Positions 1-9,399 of a DNA stretch of 22,177 nt are shown in pieces; position 1 is the first letter of the stretch, and the number at the start of each line of letters is the position of its first letter. The notes beneath the pieces are model-generated. The model did not search any database. It was not told where the DNA came from and saw only the letters and a list, made by a program, of their open reading frames with translations. The DNA lies in assembly GCA_003990745.1 (NCBI GenBank), contig RBNI01001496.1, positions 1 through 22,177 of the forward strand, read 5' to 3'. The position numbers were made by a program, and so were the translations under genes. The DNA comes from Jimgerdemannia flammicorona. Lineage: Eukaryota; Mucoromycota; Endogonomycetes; Endogonales; Endogonaceae.

Positions 1-34
1 TTTTTTACGGACTCATGTCCCACGGATTTTTATT
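1..34 (-). terminator. poly(A) signal and tail of retroposon copy A
   Basis: On the minus strand AATAAA (29-34) is followed 22 bases later by at least six A (1-6). This is the layout of a polymerase II 3' end. The tail is cut by the start of the window, so its length is unknown. Confidence 0.7.
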
Positions 35-1172
35 GGAAGGGAACCTAGACTATATAGGCCAAAACCCTCCCCCACCACCCATCAAGCACTGCCCCCCCAT
101 TAACCTAGGCTAGCTATTGTCCAGCAGCTCGGCCATGCCAGGCGCAGCAGGGCCTATGTTGGCCCACACCTCATTCTGCACACCATGCTCTCCCTACTAC
201 CAGGGGAAACCCAACCATATGCCAATGACCGAAAGCGCATGCCTGAGAACCCAATGTATGTACAAGGCCATGTCCAAGCCAAATAGAATAGCCCCTGCCA
301 CCCCAAAGAGAATGACAGGCAAAGAAAAACTCTCATCAAAGCACAACACGGTAGGTAGGGCCTGGTTCTCCCAGTTGAGGTGAGTAAAGGACTTATACGT
401 GAGGCAGGAGGAAACCTCCAATACCCCACTACTCAAGCCTGTGGGCCTTGATCACATTGCCATGTCAGCTCCCGGTTCCAGTTAAGTGCAGCCAAGATGC
501 CTGAAATGGGTAGCCTCGGGCCCTCCAACCCCCCCTGATGACTGGGGCCTCACCCTGCTATCTGCCAAAAGAAGCTGAGAGTGTCACCTACCACCTAACC
601 ACGCCGTACCAATCAAAAGGCCCCACCGAAACAGCACCTGCCCCAGCCCCGATGACTGCCCCCAGCCTGGCACCCTACTGGTTCACCGTTATCGCCCTTC
701 CTCCTATCTGTGACGGCCATCTCCCCTCCCATCCCGACACCACCCGAAAAGCAGTCACCTACACCAGAACTGCGCTCGCCGGGAAGCTCGCCAAAGCCAG
801 AGGGCCCCACCACAGGCACCGAGGACCTGCAGGTAACCTACACTGAGCACTTGACGCCCAAGGTCGGCCGACTCCCTACATAGCCCGAGACACACCGAGA
901 CAACACCTTGTTGATGACGGCAAAAGGAAGAAGGCGCCGCACCAAAAACGGATGCACTCCAGATGCAGCCGAAGATACCAGAAACTGCGAAAAAGTGGAG
1001 AAGACACCGATCTGACACCAATAAAAGGGCAACTCATCACCATTGCCCTCCTCCCACCATGCCCTTGCAGGCACAGCAAACCAACCCAAGGTAGAGGGGG
1101 TAATAATAGGGGAAAGGGGACTCAGAAGGTTGTCTACCAAACCTTGTAACTGGTAAGATAGCGGAGAAAGGA
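1..1172 (-). mobile_element. GC-rich poly(A) retroposon, copy A
   Basis: Read on the minus strand this is a unit of about 1.17 kb ending in AATAAA and a run of A at the window edge. It aligns over its whole length, in inverted orientation, with 17548-18736. Differences are mostly transitions, many at CpG (CG here, TG or CA there). It is far richer in G+C and CpG than anything else in the window, so it looks young or spared from mutation. Short reading frames exist on both strands, but none keeps the same frame in both copies, so I read it as non-coding. I see no tRNA-like A/B box and no reverse transcriptase. It could be a non-autonomous element mobilised by a LINE, the 3' end of a LINE, or a retroposed host transcript. 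The 5' junction near 1172 is approximate; its TSD cannot be checked because the 3' end lies at the window edge. Confidence 0.75.
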
Positions 1173-1288
1173 GTCATTATTTTGAATTTCTTTTGTAGAG
1201 CTTCTTTAACTCTATTAAGCTTACTTTTTATCATAATAATAACTATATCATCTACTCAAATACCTATGAAAGTTACTTCATTAGTATA
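1173..1288 (-). pseudogene. Copia-C reverse transcriptase fragment, one side
   Basis: This short AT-rich piece matches Copia-B reverse transcriptase sequence around 15600-15710 in the same orientation; the stretch resembling the YIDD-coding region lies near 1235-1265. The matching sequence resumes at 21659, directly after the Copia-A 3' LTR, so this is one flank of an older Copia element interrupted by Copia-A. Retroposon copy A abuts its other end. It is heavily mutated and keeps no usable frame. The call depends on similarity to Copia-B. Confidence 0.65.
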
Positions 1289-1293
1289 GTATT
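1289..1293. repeat. Copia-A target-site duplication, left
   Basis: GTATT immediately precedes the 5' LTR and is repeated exactly at 21654-21658 after the 3' LTR. Five bases is the usual duplication size for Copia elements. Confidence 0.8.
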
Positions 1294-1412
1294 TATTGAG
1301 ATATATAGTAACTCAATATATCAGCATATAACCATCAGTTTTATATCATTTATTAGTAATACATGAAATTCACAACCTATGTAACTTCAATAAAATACCT
1401 CTCTTTATAATA
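1294..1412 (+). repeat. Copia-A 5' LTR
   Basis: It starts TATTGAGATA and ends TTATAATA, a mutated form of the TGTTGA...TCAACA ends preserved in the Copia-B LTR at 20535-20659. It matches the LTR at 21527-21653 in direct orientation. Confidence 0.8.
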
Positions 1413-1630
1413 AGGTTATGAGCCTTACTAGTACTAAGTGGCTATAGTAATATATCTCTTAATATACACTATGCTAGAATGTTAAGTGATGACTAGTCTA
1501 GTAATATAAGTATAAAAATAAATATACCAATTACAAGTATTCTGATAATAATTGTCTCTATTAGTATTATGTATAGATATAACTACTATAACAGATATGA
1601 GAAATATAGTTAGTTATAAGAATAAATATA
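1413..1630 (+). other. Copia-A 5' untranslated leader
   Basis: AT-rich sequence between the primer-binding site and the first recognisable Gag residues. It matches the Copia-B leader (about 20380-20534 on the opposite strand). No other feature is visible. Confidence 0.5.
1414..1425 (+). other. Copia-A primer-binding site (half-tRNA type)
   Basis: GGTTATGAGCC lies one base after the 5' LTR. It is complementary to the anticodon arm of eukaryotic initiator tRNA-Met (GGCUCAUAACC), not to a tRNA 3' end. Priming by the 5' half of initiator tRNA-Met is known for Copia elements such as Drosophila copia. The Copia-B counterpart at 20521-20533 has the same layout with G-to-A changes. Confidence 0.7.
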
Positions 1631-2570
1631 GCCAAGAGGTCTATCTTGATCTTTGATGGAAAAGATTATATGATTTGAGCATTCTATATAATAAATCTTT
1701 TTGACAAATATGACTTAGTAGAGTATATAAAGCTATAAGGGTAAATTCAAGATTATAATGCTGCAAATAATTACTAAACATTATGTAAGATTATATTTAT
1801 GTATATTATATAATTCCCAAACAAAGCTCATAATATATATAATGATCACTTATAAGATGTAAAAGACTCTATGCAATCATCATATGTAAATATTTATATT
1901 AAATTGATTCTATCTAATCTTAGCTATTCAATCTACAAATAAAGCCTAAGAAGACTATCTGTGAATATTCTAACCACATTAATGATCTGATAAATCAGAT
2001 GAATTCCTTAAGCATATCAGTATAGTATATAAGTAATAAAGACAAAGTTCCAGCTCTTATAAGGAACTTTTCCAAAGTATATCACATTATAGTAGTAGCT
2101 ATACAGGAAAGTAGCAAGCTTGTAGATTATGCTTATATAATAATAAGCCTCATGAATGAGAAAATATATCAAGAAAACAGTACTACTAATAATTAATGAA
2201 AATATATTCTATAGGTCCCACAGATATGACACCAAATGAGATCAAAAGTATAGACAATAATAAGGCCAATGAACCCAAATCCAAAATCAATATAATAATA
2301 ATTAGTCTACCTAATCAACTAAGTATGATTATTACTATAAATACTATAGTAAGTATGAATATAGGAAGTATTATTATTATCACTAGAAAAATAACAAAAA
2401 GAGTAATAAAAGTAAATATAGAAGCCAGTATTGACAACATAGAAGTAGTAGAAAAAACTATCATAGAAATAGTAGAAGCTAGTGAGAGAATGCAAATACT
2501 GCTAAAACTAATAAAAGTAGTATATTCTTCATATAAGTAATATATATAGATCATAGTTCTATAGCCAAAT
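1630..2570 (+). pseudogene. Copia-A gag remnant
   Basis: It begins near 1650 with FDGKDY, the opening motif of Copia Gag proteins (DUF4219/UBN2 type), and parallels Copia-B Gag (19757-20500) throughout. The CX2CX4HX4C zinc knuckle position (2336-2377) is still alignable, but all three Cys codons and the His codon now read TAT (Tyr). Many stops from CAA/CAG/TGG codons interrupt the frame. Only a 114-codon stretch at 2196-2540 stays open, and it is out of frame with the knuckle, so it is not evidence of function. The family call is firm; the exact ends are not. Confidence 0.65.
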
Positions 2571-3640
2571 CTACTAATCCATTATCTATAAATTCTAGTC
2601 AATAGTAAAATACTTTTCACTTAATGAAAAATAGTAATAACATTGGTATACCTAACTATATATCTGATGACTATACTAATGCAGCTAATGATAATAATGT
2701 CTAATTAATATATTTAGAAGTTATATAATATATAATACTATACAGAAAATAGTTCTTTATATATAAGCCTTTTAAGTATTCTATATCTATCAAACTAGAA
2801 GATAATAATATCATCTATACTTAAGAAAAGAGAAATATAAGAATATATCTCTATAATAATATTATAAAATCTGCTAGTATTTTCATAGATATGTATACTA
2901 TATACTTTAGAAATTGGCAAAAAACCTCTTTTTGATGGAAAATATGATATTATGTAGCAACAAAAGATATATATATATAAAGAGTATTATAGTATATAAT
3001 TTTCATAATAATAAGATAATGATAGTCTTGAAATATAGCAATCTTTATATAATAAATAGGATGCCAAATAGCAGGAAAGCCTCTATATATATAACAACTA
3101 TATCTGAGATATTCAATAAGTAGTATTAATGTTTAGGACATATCAGCAAGATGAGCCTCAAATATATAATAAGGAGTAAATCTATTAGTAGATTACTACC
3201 AAATATATATCTTAGAAACAATTTCTTTTATAAGAATTATATAGTAAATAAAGTATTCTGATATCTATTTAAAGAATGATTGAAGTATGCCTTGGGAATC
3301 CTAGATCTTATTTATACTAATATATATAGCTCTATGTATATACTATTATATTCTAAAAAGAAGTATTTTATTATATTCATTGATTATTATATATATAAAG
3401 TATATATATATTTCCTATTAGTGAAGAGCAAAGTCTTAAAAAAATTCAAAAAATTTAAAGTAATTGTTAAGAATAAGACAGAATATAGAGTATATACTAT
3501 TTGATCAGATAATAGATATAAATATATCAATAACACATTTAGGCAGTTTCTAAGAATATATAGTATATATATCTCATCAAATGATAGCTCTCTATATACT
3601 CCAGCAGAATGATATAACTGAGTGATCTAACTGTATGAAT
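2571..3640 (+). pseudogene. Copia-A protease and integrase remnant
   Basis: The region holds the decayed protease, then the pre-integrase zinc region (near 3130, GHISKMSLKY) and the integrase core. At 3280-3504 a 74-codon stretch aligns with Copia-B integrase (17059-17388), including LDLIYTNIY, KYFIIFIDYY and KSKVLKKFKKF. After a stop, SDNRYKY holds the second catalytic Asp, and QQNDITE near 3602 keeps the third acidic residue. The first catalytic Asp has become Asn (YTNIY versus YIDIC in Copia-B). Stops and frame changes rule out a product. Confidence 0.65.
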
Positions 3641-4844
3641 ATTAAAATAGCTTAAATAATAATTAATACAGCTAGATTATTGTATTCTTATTAGATCAAA
3701 GCTATTAATACAGTAGTATATATCTGCAATTAATATATTTCTTGGATACTCAGTAAGGAATCTGATAATAACAATAAGTATAAGAATAATGATCTTAGCT
3801 ATTAAGAATTATGGAGTAGATCTAAGCTAGATATATTTCATCTATATATATTTGGATGTAATATATATATCCTTAACAAGAGCAATATCAATTAGTATAA
3901 ATTTGAACTAAAAGCCAATAAGTATATATTTCTTGAGTATTCCAGTAAGGTATATTAACTCTGGGATCTACATAAGTAATATATAGTTATTTTGTATAAT
4001 ATATAGTTCCAAGAAAAGGGAGAAAATGATTTAGAAATCTATATAGATATATTAGTCAAGACCTCTACATCTATATACTAGCTAGTATAAATATAGTAAA
4101 TAAAGCAACAACTGTCATCAATCTCTCCAGCAGTCAATCAAAATTATTTTCAACTACTATATATACCTAAGTCAGAATTATCTGAGTCAAGAATAATAGA
4201 GATCAAAGATAAAGATAATGGCAAAACCTCCAGTGATGAGGAAAGATAAATAAATATAAAAATGTTCCAATATTTGCTAAGAAACTCATTCCAATTTAAG
4301 AAGTTATTGAGATGTATTAGTAAATTCTAAATGATAATAACAGAAATATATGAGCTATACCAAAGTATACAAATGTATATATATTGTAATATCTAGTGAG
4401 CCAAATATATATGATAAAGTAAATATAATCTCTAGATAGTAAAAAATAGGAATGTGCAATAGATGAGAAATATGATTCACTTATATATTGAGAACAGTAT
4501 ATAAGATCTTATATCCCTTCTATCAAATCATTAAATAATTGGATCTAAGTGGGTCTATAAGATAAAGTGCAATATCAAATAGAAGTATAAAGTGATATAA
4601 AGCTCATTTCATTACTAAGAGATACTTGCAGAATTATAGTATATACTATGATAAGATATTTTTACTAGTATTTAAGCCTACTTTACTTAGAATACTCCTT
4701 GTGATCAGTCTACTATACAATCTGGAAATTCATTAAATAGATATAAAGATAATATTCCTAAATAGTAATATAGATACTGAACTATATATCTGTCAACTGC
4801 AAGGATATGAAAATAGTAAGTTTATATGCAAATTATATAATTAA
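3641..4844 (+). pseudogene. Copia-A linker and reverse transcriptase, first part
   Basis: Equivalent to Copia-B 15830-17000 on the other strand. Recognisable bits include a Ser/Asp-rich linker (about 4040-4250), GSKWVYKIK near 4550 (start of Copia reverse transcriptase) and KLYN just before 4845. The frame is full of stops. The Gypsy element interrupts the domain here and coding sequence resumes at 13465. The stretch from 3641 to about 4030 is the same gene but too decayed to name motifs. Confidence 0.6.
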
Positions 4845-4848
4845 CTAT
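4845..4848. repeat. Gypsy target-site duplication, left
   Basis: CTAT precedes the Gypsy LTR and recurs at 13461-13464. The base before each copy is also A, so a 5-base ACTAT is possible if the LTR is taken to end one base earlier. Confidence 0.6.
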
Positions 4849-5055
4849 TGTCACATAGTGGTTACTGAGTCCTTCAAATATGCCAGATTCTCTTCAAGAT
4901 ATATCTCTTAGACTAACTCAAGTTTGTTATAAGCAAGTTCTTATTAGAGTATCTTCCCAAGGTCTTATTGTCCTCAAACTTCTTATCTTTAACTATCTTG
5001 TTATCTCTTAGATTACTTGCAAGGAAGTGTGTGTATTGCACTGAGAGGAACTGAC

Positions 5056-5088
5056 TTTATTTTAGAGGAAATAAGAGAGGTATTTATA
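5056..5088 (-). promoter_or_regulatory. TATA-like box and AATAAA in the Gypsy 3' LTR
   Basis: On the minus strand TATAAATA (5088-5081) is followed 19 bases later by AATAAA (5061-5056). Both are conserved in the other LTR (12170-12163 and 12143-12138). Placing U3/R near here is inference from motif and spacing. Confidence 0.45.
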
Positions 5089-5190
5089 CAAAATATAATT
5101 CAATGGTTGCTAAGATATAAAGCTAAATATAAATTCCAATAACTAAAACTACTAAGTTCTGGAGTTGGTACTGATGGTTGTATAGGTTCA

Positions 5191-5325
5191 GAATGCTGGT
5201 ATAATTCAGTATTATATTAGAATACTGGTGCTGGTATTATTTAGTGTTACATCAAAATACCAGTGCTGGAACAATTCTGCATCACCTCTGAATACCAGTG
5301 CTGGCATTATCCAGTGTAATAAGAG
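5191..5325 (-). repeat. 35-bp imperfect tandem repeat in the Gypsy 3' LTR
   Basis: Nearly four units built around AATACCAGTGCTGG (plus strand) at about 35-bp spacing, with the first unit shorter. The same array occurs near 12272-12405. It lies between the end of the U3 frame and the TATA-like box, where enhancer-like repeats often sit in LTRs; that role is inference. Confidence 0.6.
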
Positions 5326-5327
5326 AC

Positions 5328-6368
5328 TTAGAGCAGAATGTTCAGGACTATGGGGGCTTCATCCTCATCATCAGAGGTCAGGATATCTTCAAAGGAGATG
5401 AGGTCTGCAAACATTTTGTCAAGATCATGTAGGTCACATGGGATGACGTCATCACCAATGATGTCATCACATTCAGCAGTGGTGGGAACAAGGAGATCTG
5501 GAGCTCTTCAGTCTATGAGGTTCTCTTCCATGAAATAGGGGACAAATGTGGGGTCTTGGAGAGGTCTAATCTGGATACTTGGGCCTTAGAATACTGAGAT
5601 CAATCCTTGCAGGAATTGGTCTGGGTTGTCTTGGAGGATGGGATACCAGAAGTCTTCTACTTCATCACTATTGAGGGTGATAGTGGACTGGGCTTCTGTA
5701 GCCACCCTGGCTTCTAGTGCATTGATATGGTGGGATGACAGGTCTCTGAAGTCTGAGACTCTGATATACTCTAAGTTGGGGATCGACCATAGTGCATACC
5801 TGAAGATCTGATAGATCTTCTTAGCCATTCTTGTCTCATATATATCCATGAGAGTGGCATCTTGTAGCTCTTGAGGGCTGGCCTGTGGGAACTCCCAGCA
5901 GAGGAGATTTCCTATTTCATACTCCTGTCACATTTGGAGGCATTTGGTAGTAATAGTGATCCTTGTTTCTATTTCATAGTGATAGAGGATATAATGATAA
6001 GAGTCACCAGTACCCAGATTGACACTAGGAGTCTTTCTTGAGTGGGTCCTCATAGCTCTTCTGATGTCTTGAAACATCCTTTCTTTAACTGAGATATCTT
6101 GGTGGTTCCTTGACCTTGAGATTTGGCAGGCAGCAGATATTTCATTTGTAGTAAGTCTTTGAGCTATTTTGAGATTGGTGGGTCTTGTTGGTTGCTGCTA
6201 CTGTAGTTCCTTGATCCTTCTTTTATATTCCTCAAGATACTCATACTGTGGTCACAATGACTCATAGTTGGTCATTATTGCTCATCTCATATGCTGTATG
6301 ATCTCCTTGTGCTCTGATCTGGTGGCTTGTGAGGAAAGGCTATCTCCTGTGCTGATGTCATTATTCTG
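5328..6368 (-). pseudogene. Unrecognised U3 reading frame in the Gypsy LTR (3' copy)
   Basis: One frame runs about 345 codons with only six stops before the terminal TAA at 5328-5330. Four are TGA, one TAG and one TAA. The TAA after LISVF is CAA (Gln) in the other LTR, so at least that stop is a C-to-T change. The TGA codons fit CGA (Arg). Visible features: a charged segment likely to form a coiled coil (EYLEEYKRRIKELQ, near 6250-6200), a Gln/Pro-rich turn, a central 87-codon open part (5849-5586) with KKIYQIFRYALW and DFRDLSSHHINALEARVA, and a very acidic tail with TSDDEDEA. No membrane segment or known domain is recognised. The first in-frame ATG is at 6290; upstream codons are open to about 6368, so the true start may be lost. 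Function unknown. Confidence 0.6.
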
Positions 6369-6382
6369 AGATCATCATTACA

Positions 6383-6393
6383 TCTTCCTCCTG
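6383..6393 (-). other. Gypsy polypurine tract
   Basis: On the minus strand AGGAGGAAGA directly precedes the 3' LTR. This is the expected plus-strand primer site for reverse transcription. Confidence 0.7.
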
Positions 6394-6394
6394 A

Positions 6395-7850
6395 ATAAGG
6401 ATCTTCTTGAGCATCCTTATTCATTGGTCCAGTTCTGAAAAATTTGCTGATTCCATAATCTCTGGCAAGGGGTCGAAAAGTGGTGTTTATGGGCTGGCAT
6501 CTTCTCTTTGTATTTTGGCATGATGGTGAAGGGTTGCTCCCTTCATATAGAGCAAGGGCCTGATTCTGATCTTGACCAATCAGTTGACAGTTTGAACTCC
6601 TCTGACTTCAAAGTCTCATGGATGAGTAGTTGCCAGTGCTGTATCCCTTAGAGAATGGTCCAGACAGATAGCCTACTAGTCATGGGACATGCTGTTATGA
6701 TTTGTGGACTAGAACCTCATGGGCAGTCATGACATTTTGCTTCTCTTGTATAGGTTCATGGTACTTCTTGAGTTTGTTCCTATGTACTGTAGTAGGCAGT
6801 ATAGTCTCTGAGATTTTTCTAAGCCAGAAGGTGGTTCCCTTGATATCTTGCATGTAGAAGGGTCCTTCCCATTTGGGCTCCAGTTTTTGTGACTATGAGG
6901 CTTCTACTATATTTCAATACAGTAGAACCTTTTCTCCAATTTGGATGAGTTCTAGTACCTTGTGATTCTTTTCTGCATTCTTCCTTATCAGTGCTTGTAA
7001 CTTGGTGATGTAATCTTTAGCCTTCTTCCTGATTTGGTATAGTCTCCAGATTTCTGCATCAACCTATCTCCAAGTTAGGTCTAGATTTGTGGCTGAGGTT
7101 CCATCAGAATCTTCTTCTCTGAAGAGCAGCTCTCTTGGAGTAAAGTGTGTGCTCTGTAACTGTATGTCTCATAGGACAGAGAGGGCGGTTGGGAGATAGT
7201 TATCCCAATTCTCATATGTCTCTGAGATCTTTGCTAGGATGTTCTTGAGGGTCTTGTTGGTTCTCTCTGTCTGTCCATTTCCTTAAGGGTGGTATGCAGT
7301 GGTCTTGATATGCTAGATCTTGTATTTCTGATATATTATCTTATAGAATCCATTGACAAATTCCATGCCATGGTCTGTTGTGATTTGCTTCAGTGTCTTG
7401 TAGTGGTAGATGATTTCTCATTGCAGGAAGTCAGCTATAGAGAGGGCATTGGCTTCTTGTAATGCTCCTGTCTCTATCCATTTGGTGAAGAGGTCTACAA
7501 TAACTATAATATAATGGTTTCCTAATAGTGTTACTGGTAGTGGCCCAATGATATCTATTGCAATGTGGTGGAAGGGGATAGGCTCAATTCTTGATGACCC
7601 AGGTGCCTGGTCTTGCTGATCTTGTTTCTGTTTTTGGCACTTATCATACCCTTTGACAAATTGGTGCAGGTCTTCTTCCATCTTGGGCCACCACATAGTT
7701 CTTCTTACTTTGTCATATGTGTTGGTTCCTCCTAAGTATCCTTGCTCATATACTTCCTTCATTATTTGATACTTCTTGTATTTGGGTATTACTAGCTTTC
7801 CTTCTTTTCTGAGTATAGTGTTGTCTAGTTCAAACTGTTTCTAAGTCTGG
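6395..7850 (-). pseudogene. Gypsy integrase remnant
   Basis: The C-terminal part of Pol. The N-terminal zinc region reads MWWPKMEEDLHQF and YDKCQKQK; a Tyr replaces the first Cys, and expected His residues are Tyr or Thr. The catalytic core has HIAIDIIGPLP (first Asp), TTDHGMEFVN (second Asp) and GNGQTERTNKTL (Glu at 7267-7265). All three DDE residues remain. The C-terminal domain has WEGPFYMQDIKGTTFWLR, a GPY/F module. A further tail of about 120 residues follows and shows no clear chromodomain. In-frame stops interrupt it, for example at 7418, and one just before GNGQTER fits CAA-to-TAA. The 114-codon stretch 7418-7762 is the longest open part. Confidence 0.85.
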
Positions 7851-7989
7851 TTGATAATGGTGATTGTCCAGAGTTCGAGATGGTTGGGCATCTTCCACTG
7901 TCCAAGATAGCTGATTAATCCATAGTATAGCTCCTTATTCATATTGAATAGTCTTGATGGAGGTGTTTCAGGGTGTTCTTGAGAGTGCA

Positions 7990-8419
7990 TCAGCATTGGT
8001 GTTGGTCTTTCCTGAGTAGTACTTGACAGTACAGTCATATCTTGCAGCCTGTAGATCTATCTGGTATATATTCCTTTAGGGTTCAGAGTGTGGAATAGCC
8101 AGGCAAGAGCAGAGTGGTCTGTTTGAATGGTGAAATGTTTCCCAGCTAGGTAGTAGTGGAACTTGTCTACTGCTCAAACTACTGCTAAGAATTTGAGCTT
8201 ATATGACTCATAGTTCTGTTCTGCTCTATGGATATCTCGGCTTGTATAGGAGATGACATATTCATGTCCATCTTTCTTCTGAGCTAGGACTGCTCCAAGT
8301 CCTATAGCACTTACATCTGTCTGCAGAATAAATTCTAGGTTCCAATCTGGTCTTCTGAGGATAGGTACTTGGGTCAACCTGGTCTTGAGTTCATTGAAGA
8401 TTTCTTGGCACTCCTTGGT
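7990..8419 (-). pseudogene. Gypsy RNase H remnant
   Basis: It follows reverse transcriptase without a gap. FILQTDVSAIGLGAVLAQ holds the first catalytic Asp; YESYKLKFLAVV corresponds to the motif carrying the catalytic Glu, which appears to be Lys here (G to A). After a stop at 8174 (expected Trp), YYLAGKHFTIQTDHSALAWL has the third Asp. A 1-base deletion near 8040 shifts the frame: the real continuation, with SGKTNTNADALSR, is in the next frame. The open stretch at 7841-8038 (MTVLSSTTQ...) is therefore an out-of-frame shadow. Confidence 0.8.
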
Positions 8420-9340
8420 CTATTTGAATTTGGTTTCCTTCTTCAGTAGCTTGTAGATAGGTGCTGCAATGTTGGAATATCCTTTGATGAATCTTCTGTA
8501 GTAGCTGGCCAGTCCAAGGAAGGCATGGACTTCTGTAGTTGTCCTGGGTCTCAGGTAGGCTGCAACAGCCTCAATATTCATAGGGTCTGTGTGGATTCTG
8601 GTCTGGTTGATGAGGTGTCCTAGATAGGCGATTTCTTGAGCTACAAAATTGTATTTCTTGGGCTTGATGTAGAGGCCATACTCCTTGAGCTTCTTGAGGG
8701 CTAGCTGTATGTGATTGACATATTCCTGTACAGTATTGCTGAAGATGATCATATCATCAATATAGACAAAGAGCCATTTTCCAATCTCATTGCTGAAGAC
8801 TCTATTCATCATTTACTGAAACTTACTGGAGTATTGCACATTCCAAATGGTATTTGCAGGTAGATATAGGTGACATCAGGTGTGATGAAGGCTGATTTCT
8901 CACTAGCATCTTGAGTGAGACCAATATGATAGAAGCCTGAGAACAGATCCAAGGTGGTGTAGTATTTGGCCTTACTTCCAAGAGTGGTAAGAATTTCTTG
9001 AATATTTGGCAAGGGCTGCCTATCCTTCTTGGTGATAGCATTGAGCTTCCTATAGTCAATGCAGAGTCTTAGTGCAAACTCTCCCGGCTTGCTTCCTTTC
9101 TTTGGGGCAAGGATAATGGGTGAGGCCCAGGGACTGATAGCTTGCTTGATGATTCTGACTTCTTCTATTTCCTTGAGTTCTGCTCACAGCCATTCTCTGT
9201 AGGCAGGTGGTATGGGTCTGGCTTTTTGGTAGATGGGCTTGGTATCACCAGTATCAACTTCATGATAGTACTTGGGTTCTTGATTGTGGATATCTTTAAA
9301 GTCTGTAGCAAGTACTCCTTTGTTTTGATGCAGGATCTTG
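8420..9340 (-). pseudogene. Gypsy reverse transcriptase remnant
   Basis: All core blocks are visible: LLKILHQNKGVLATDFKDI at the start, PIPPAYREWL, LCIDYRKLNAIT, YYTTLDLFSGFYHIGL (catalytic Asp), FGMCNTPVSF and FVYIDDMIIFS (YIDD, 8764-8753), then IAYLGHLI and AFLGLASYYRRFIKGYS of the connection region. Stops lie at 9184 (expected Arg or similar) and 8420. A 1-base deletion near 8815 shifts the frame between FSF and MMNRVF. The catalytic Asp residues are intact, so loss of function comes from the stops and frameshift. Confidence 0.9.
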
Positions 9341-9399
9341 AGAAGTTGTTCCTCCAGGGGAAAGTTTTCTCCAATGGTATATGTGTACTTGTTCTGGTC

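Larger units (their letters stand above)
4849..6382 (-). repeat. Gypsy 3' LTR (1534 bp)
   Basis: A direct repeat of 11931-13460. Differences are mostly transitions with a few small indels. On the minus strand it starts TGTAATGATG and ends CTATGTGACA. It contains, in transcript order, a coding-like U3 frame (6368-5328), a 35-bp tandem repeat (5325-5191) and a TATA-like box with AATAAA (5088-5056). The remaining 200 bases or so would be R/U5. Confidence 0.9.

Noticed and set aside
117..383. An 88-codon open frame on the plus strand and others within 1-1172
   Set aside because: It is antisense to the retroposon; overlapping open frames occur on both strands as expected in GC-rich DNA, and the sense frames are not kept in the sister copy.
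535..541. CTGATGA, as in a hammerhead ribozyme core
   Set aside because: No GAAA core partner or stems were found at suitable spacing, and it lies on the antisense strand of the retroposon.
2196..2540. A 114-codon Ile/Asn-rich plus-strand frame as a separate gene
   Set aside because: It overlaps the Copia-A zinc knuckle region out of frame; its length is due to AT-rich composition.
5338..5538. Plus-strand 66-codon frames in both Gypsy LTRs (5338-5538 and 12420-12620)
   Set aside because: They are antisense to the longer U3 frame, and their Ser/Arg-rich composition mirrors the acidic codons opposite.
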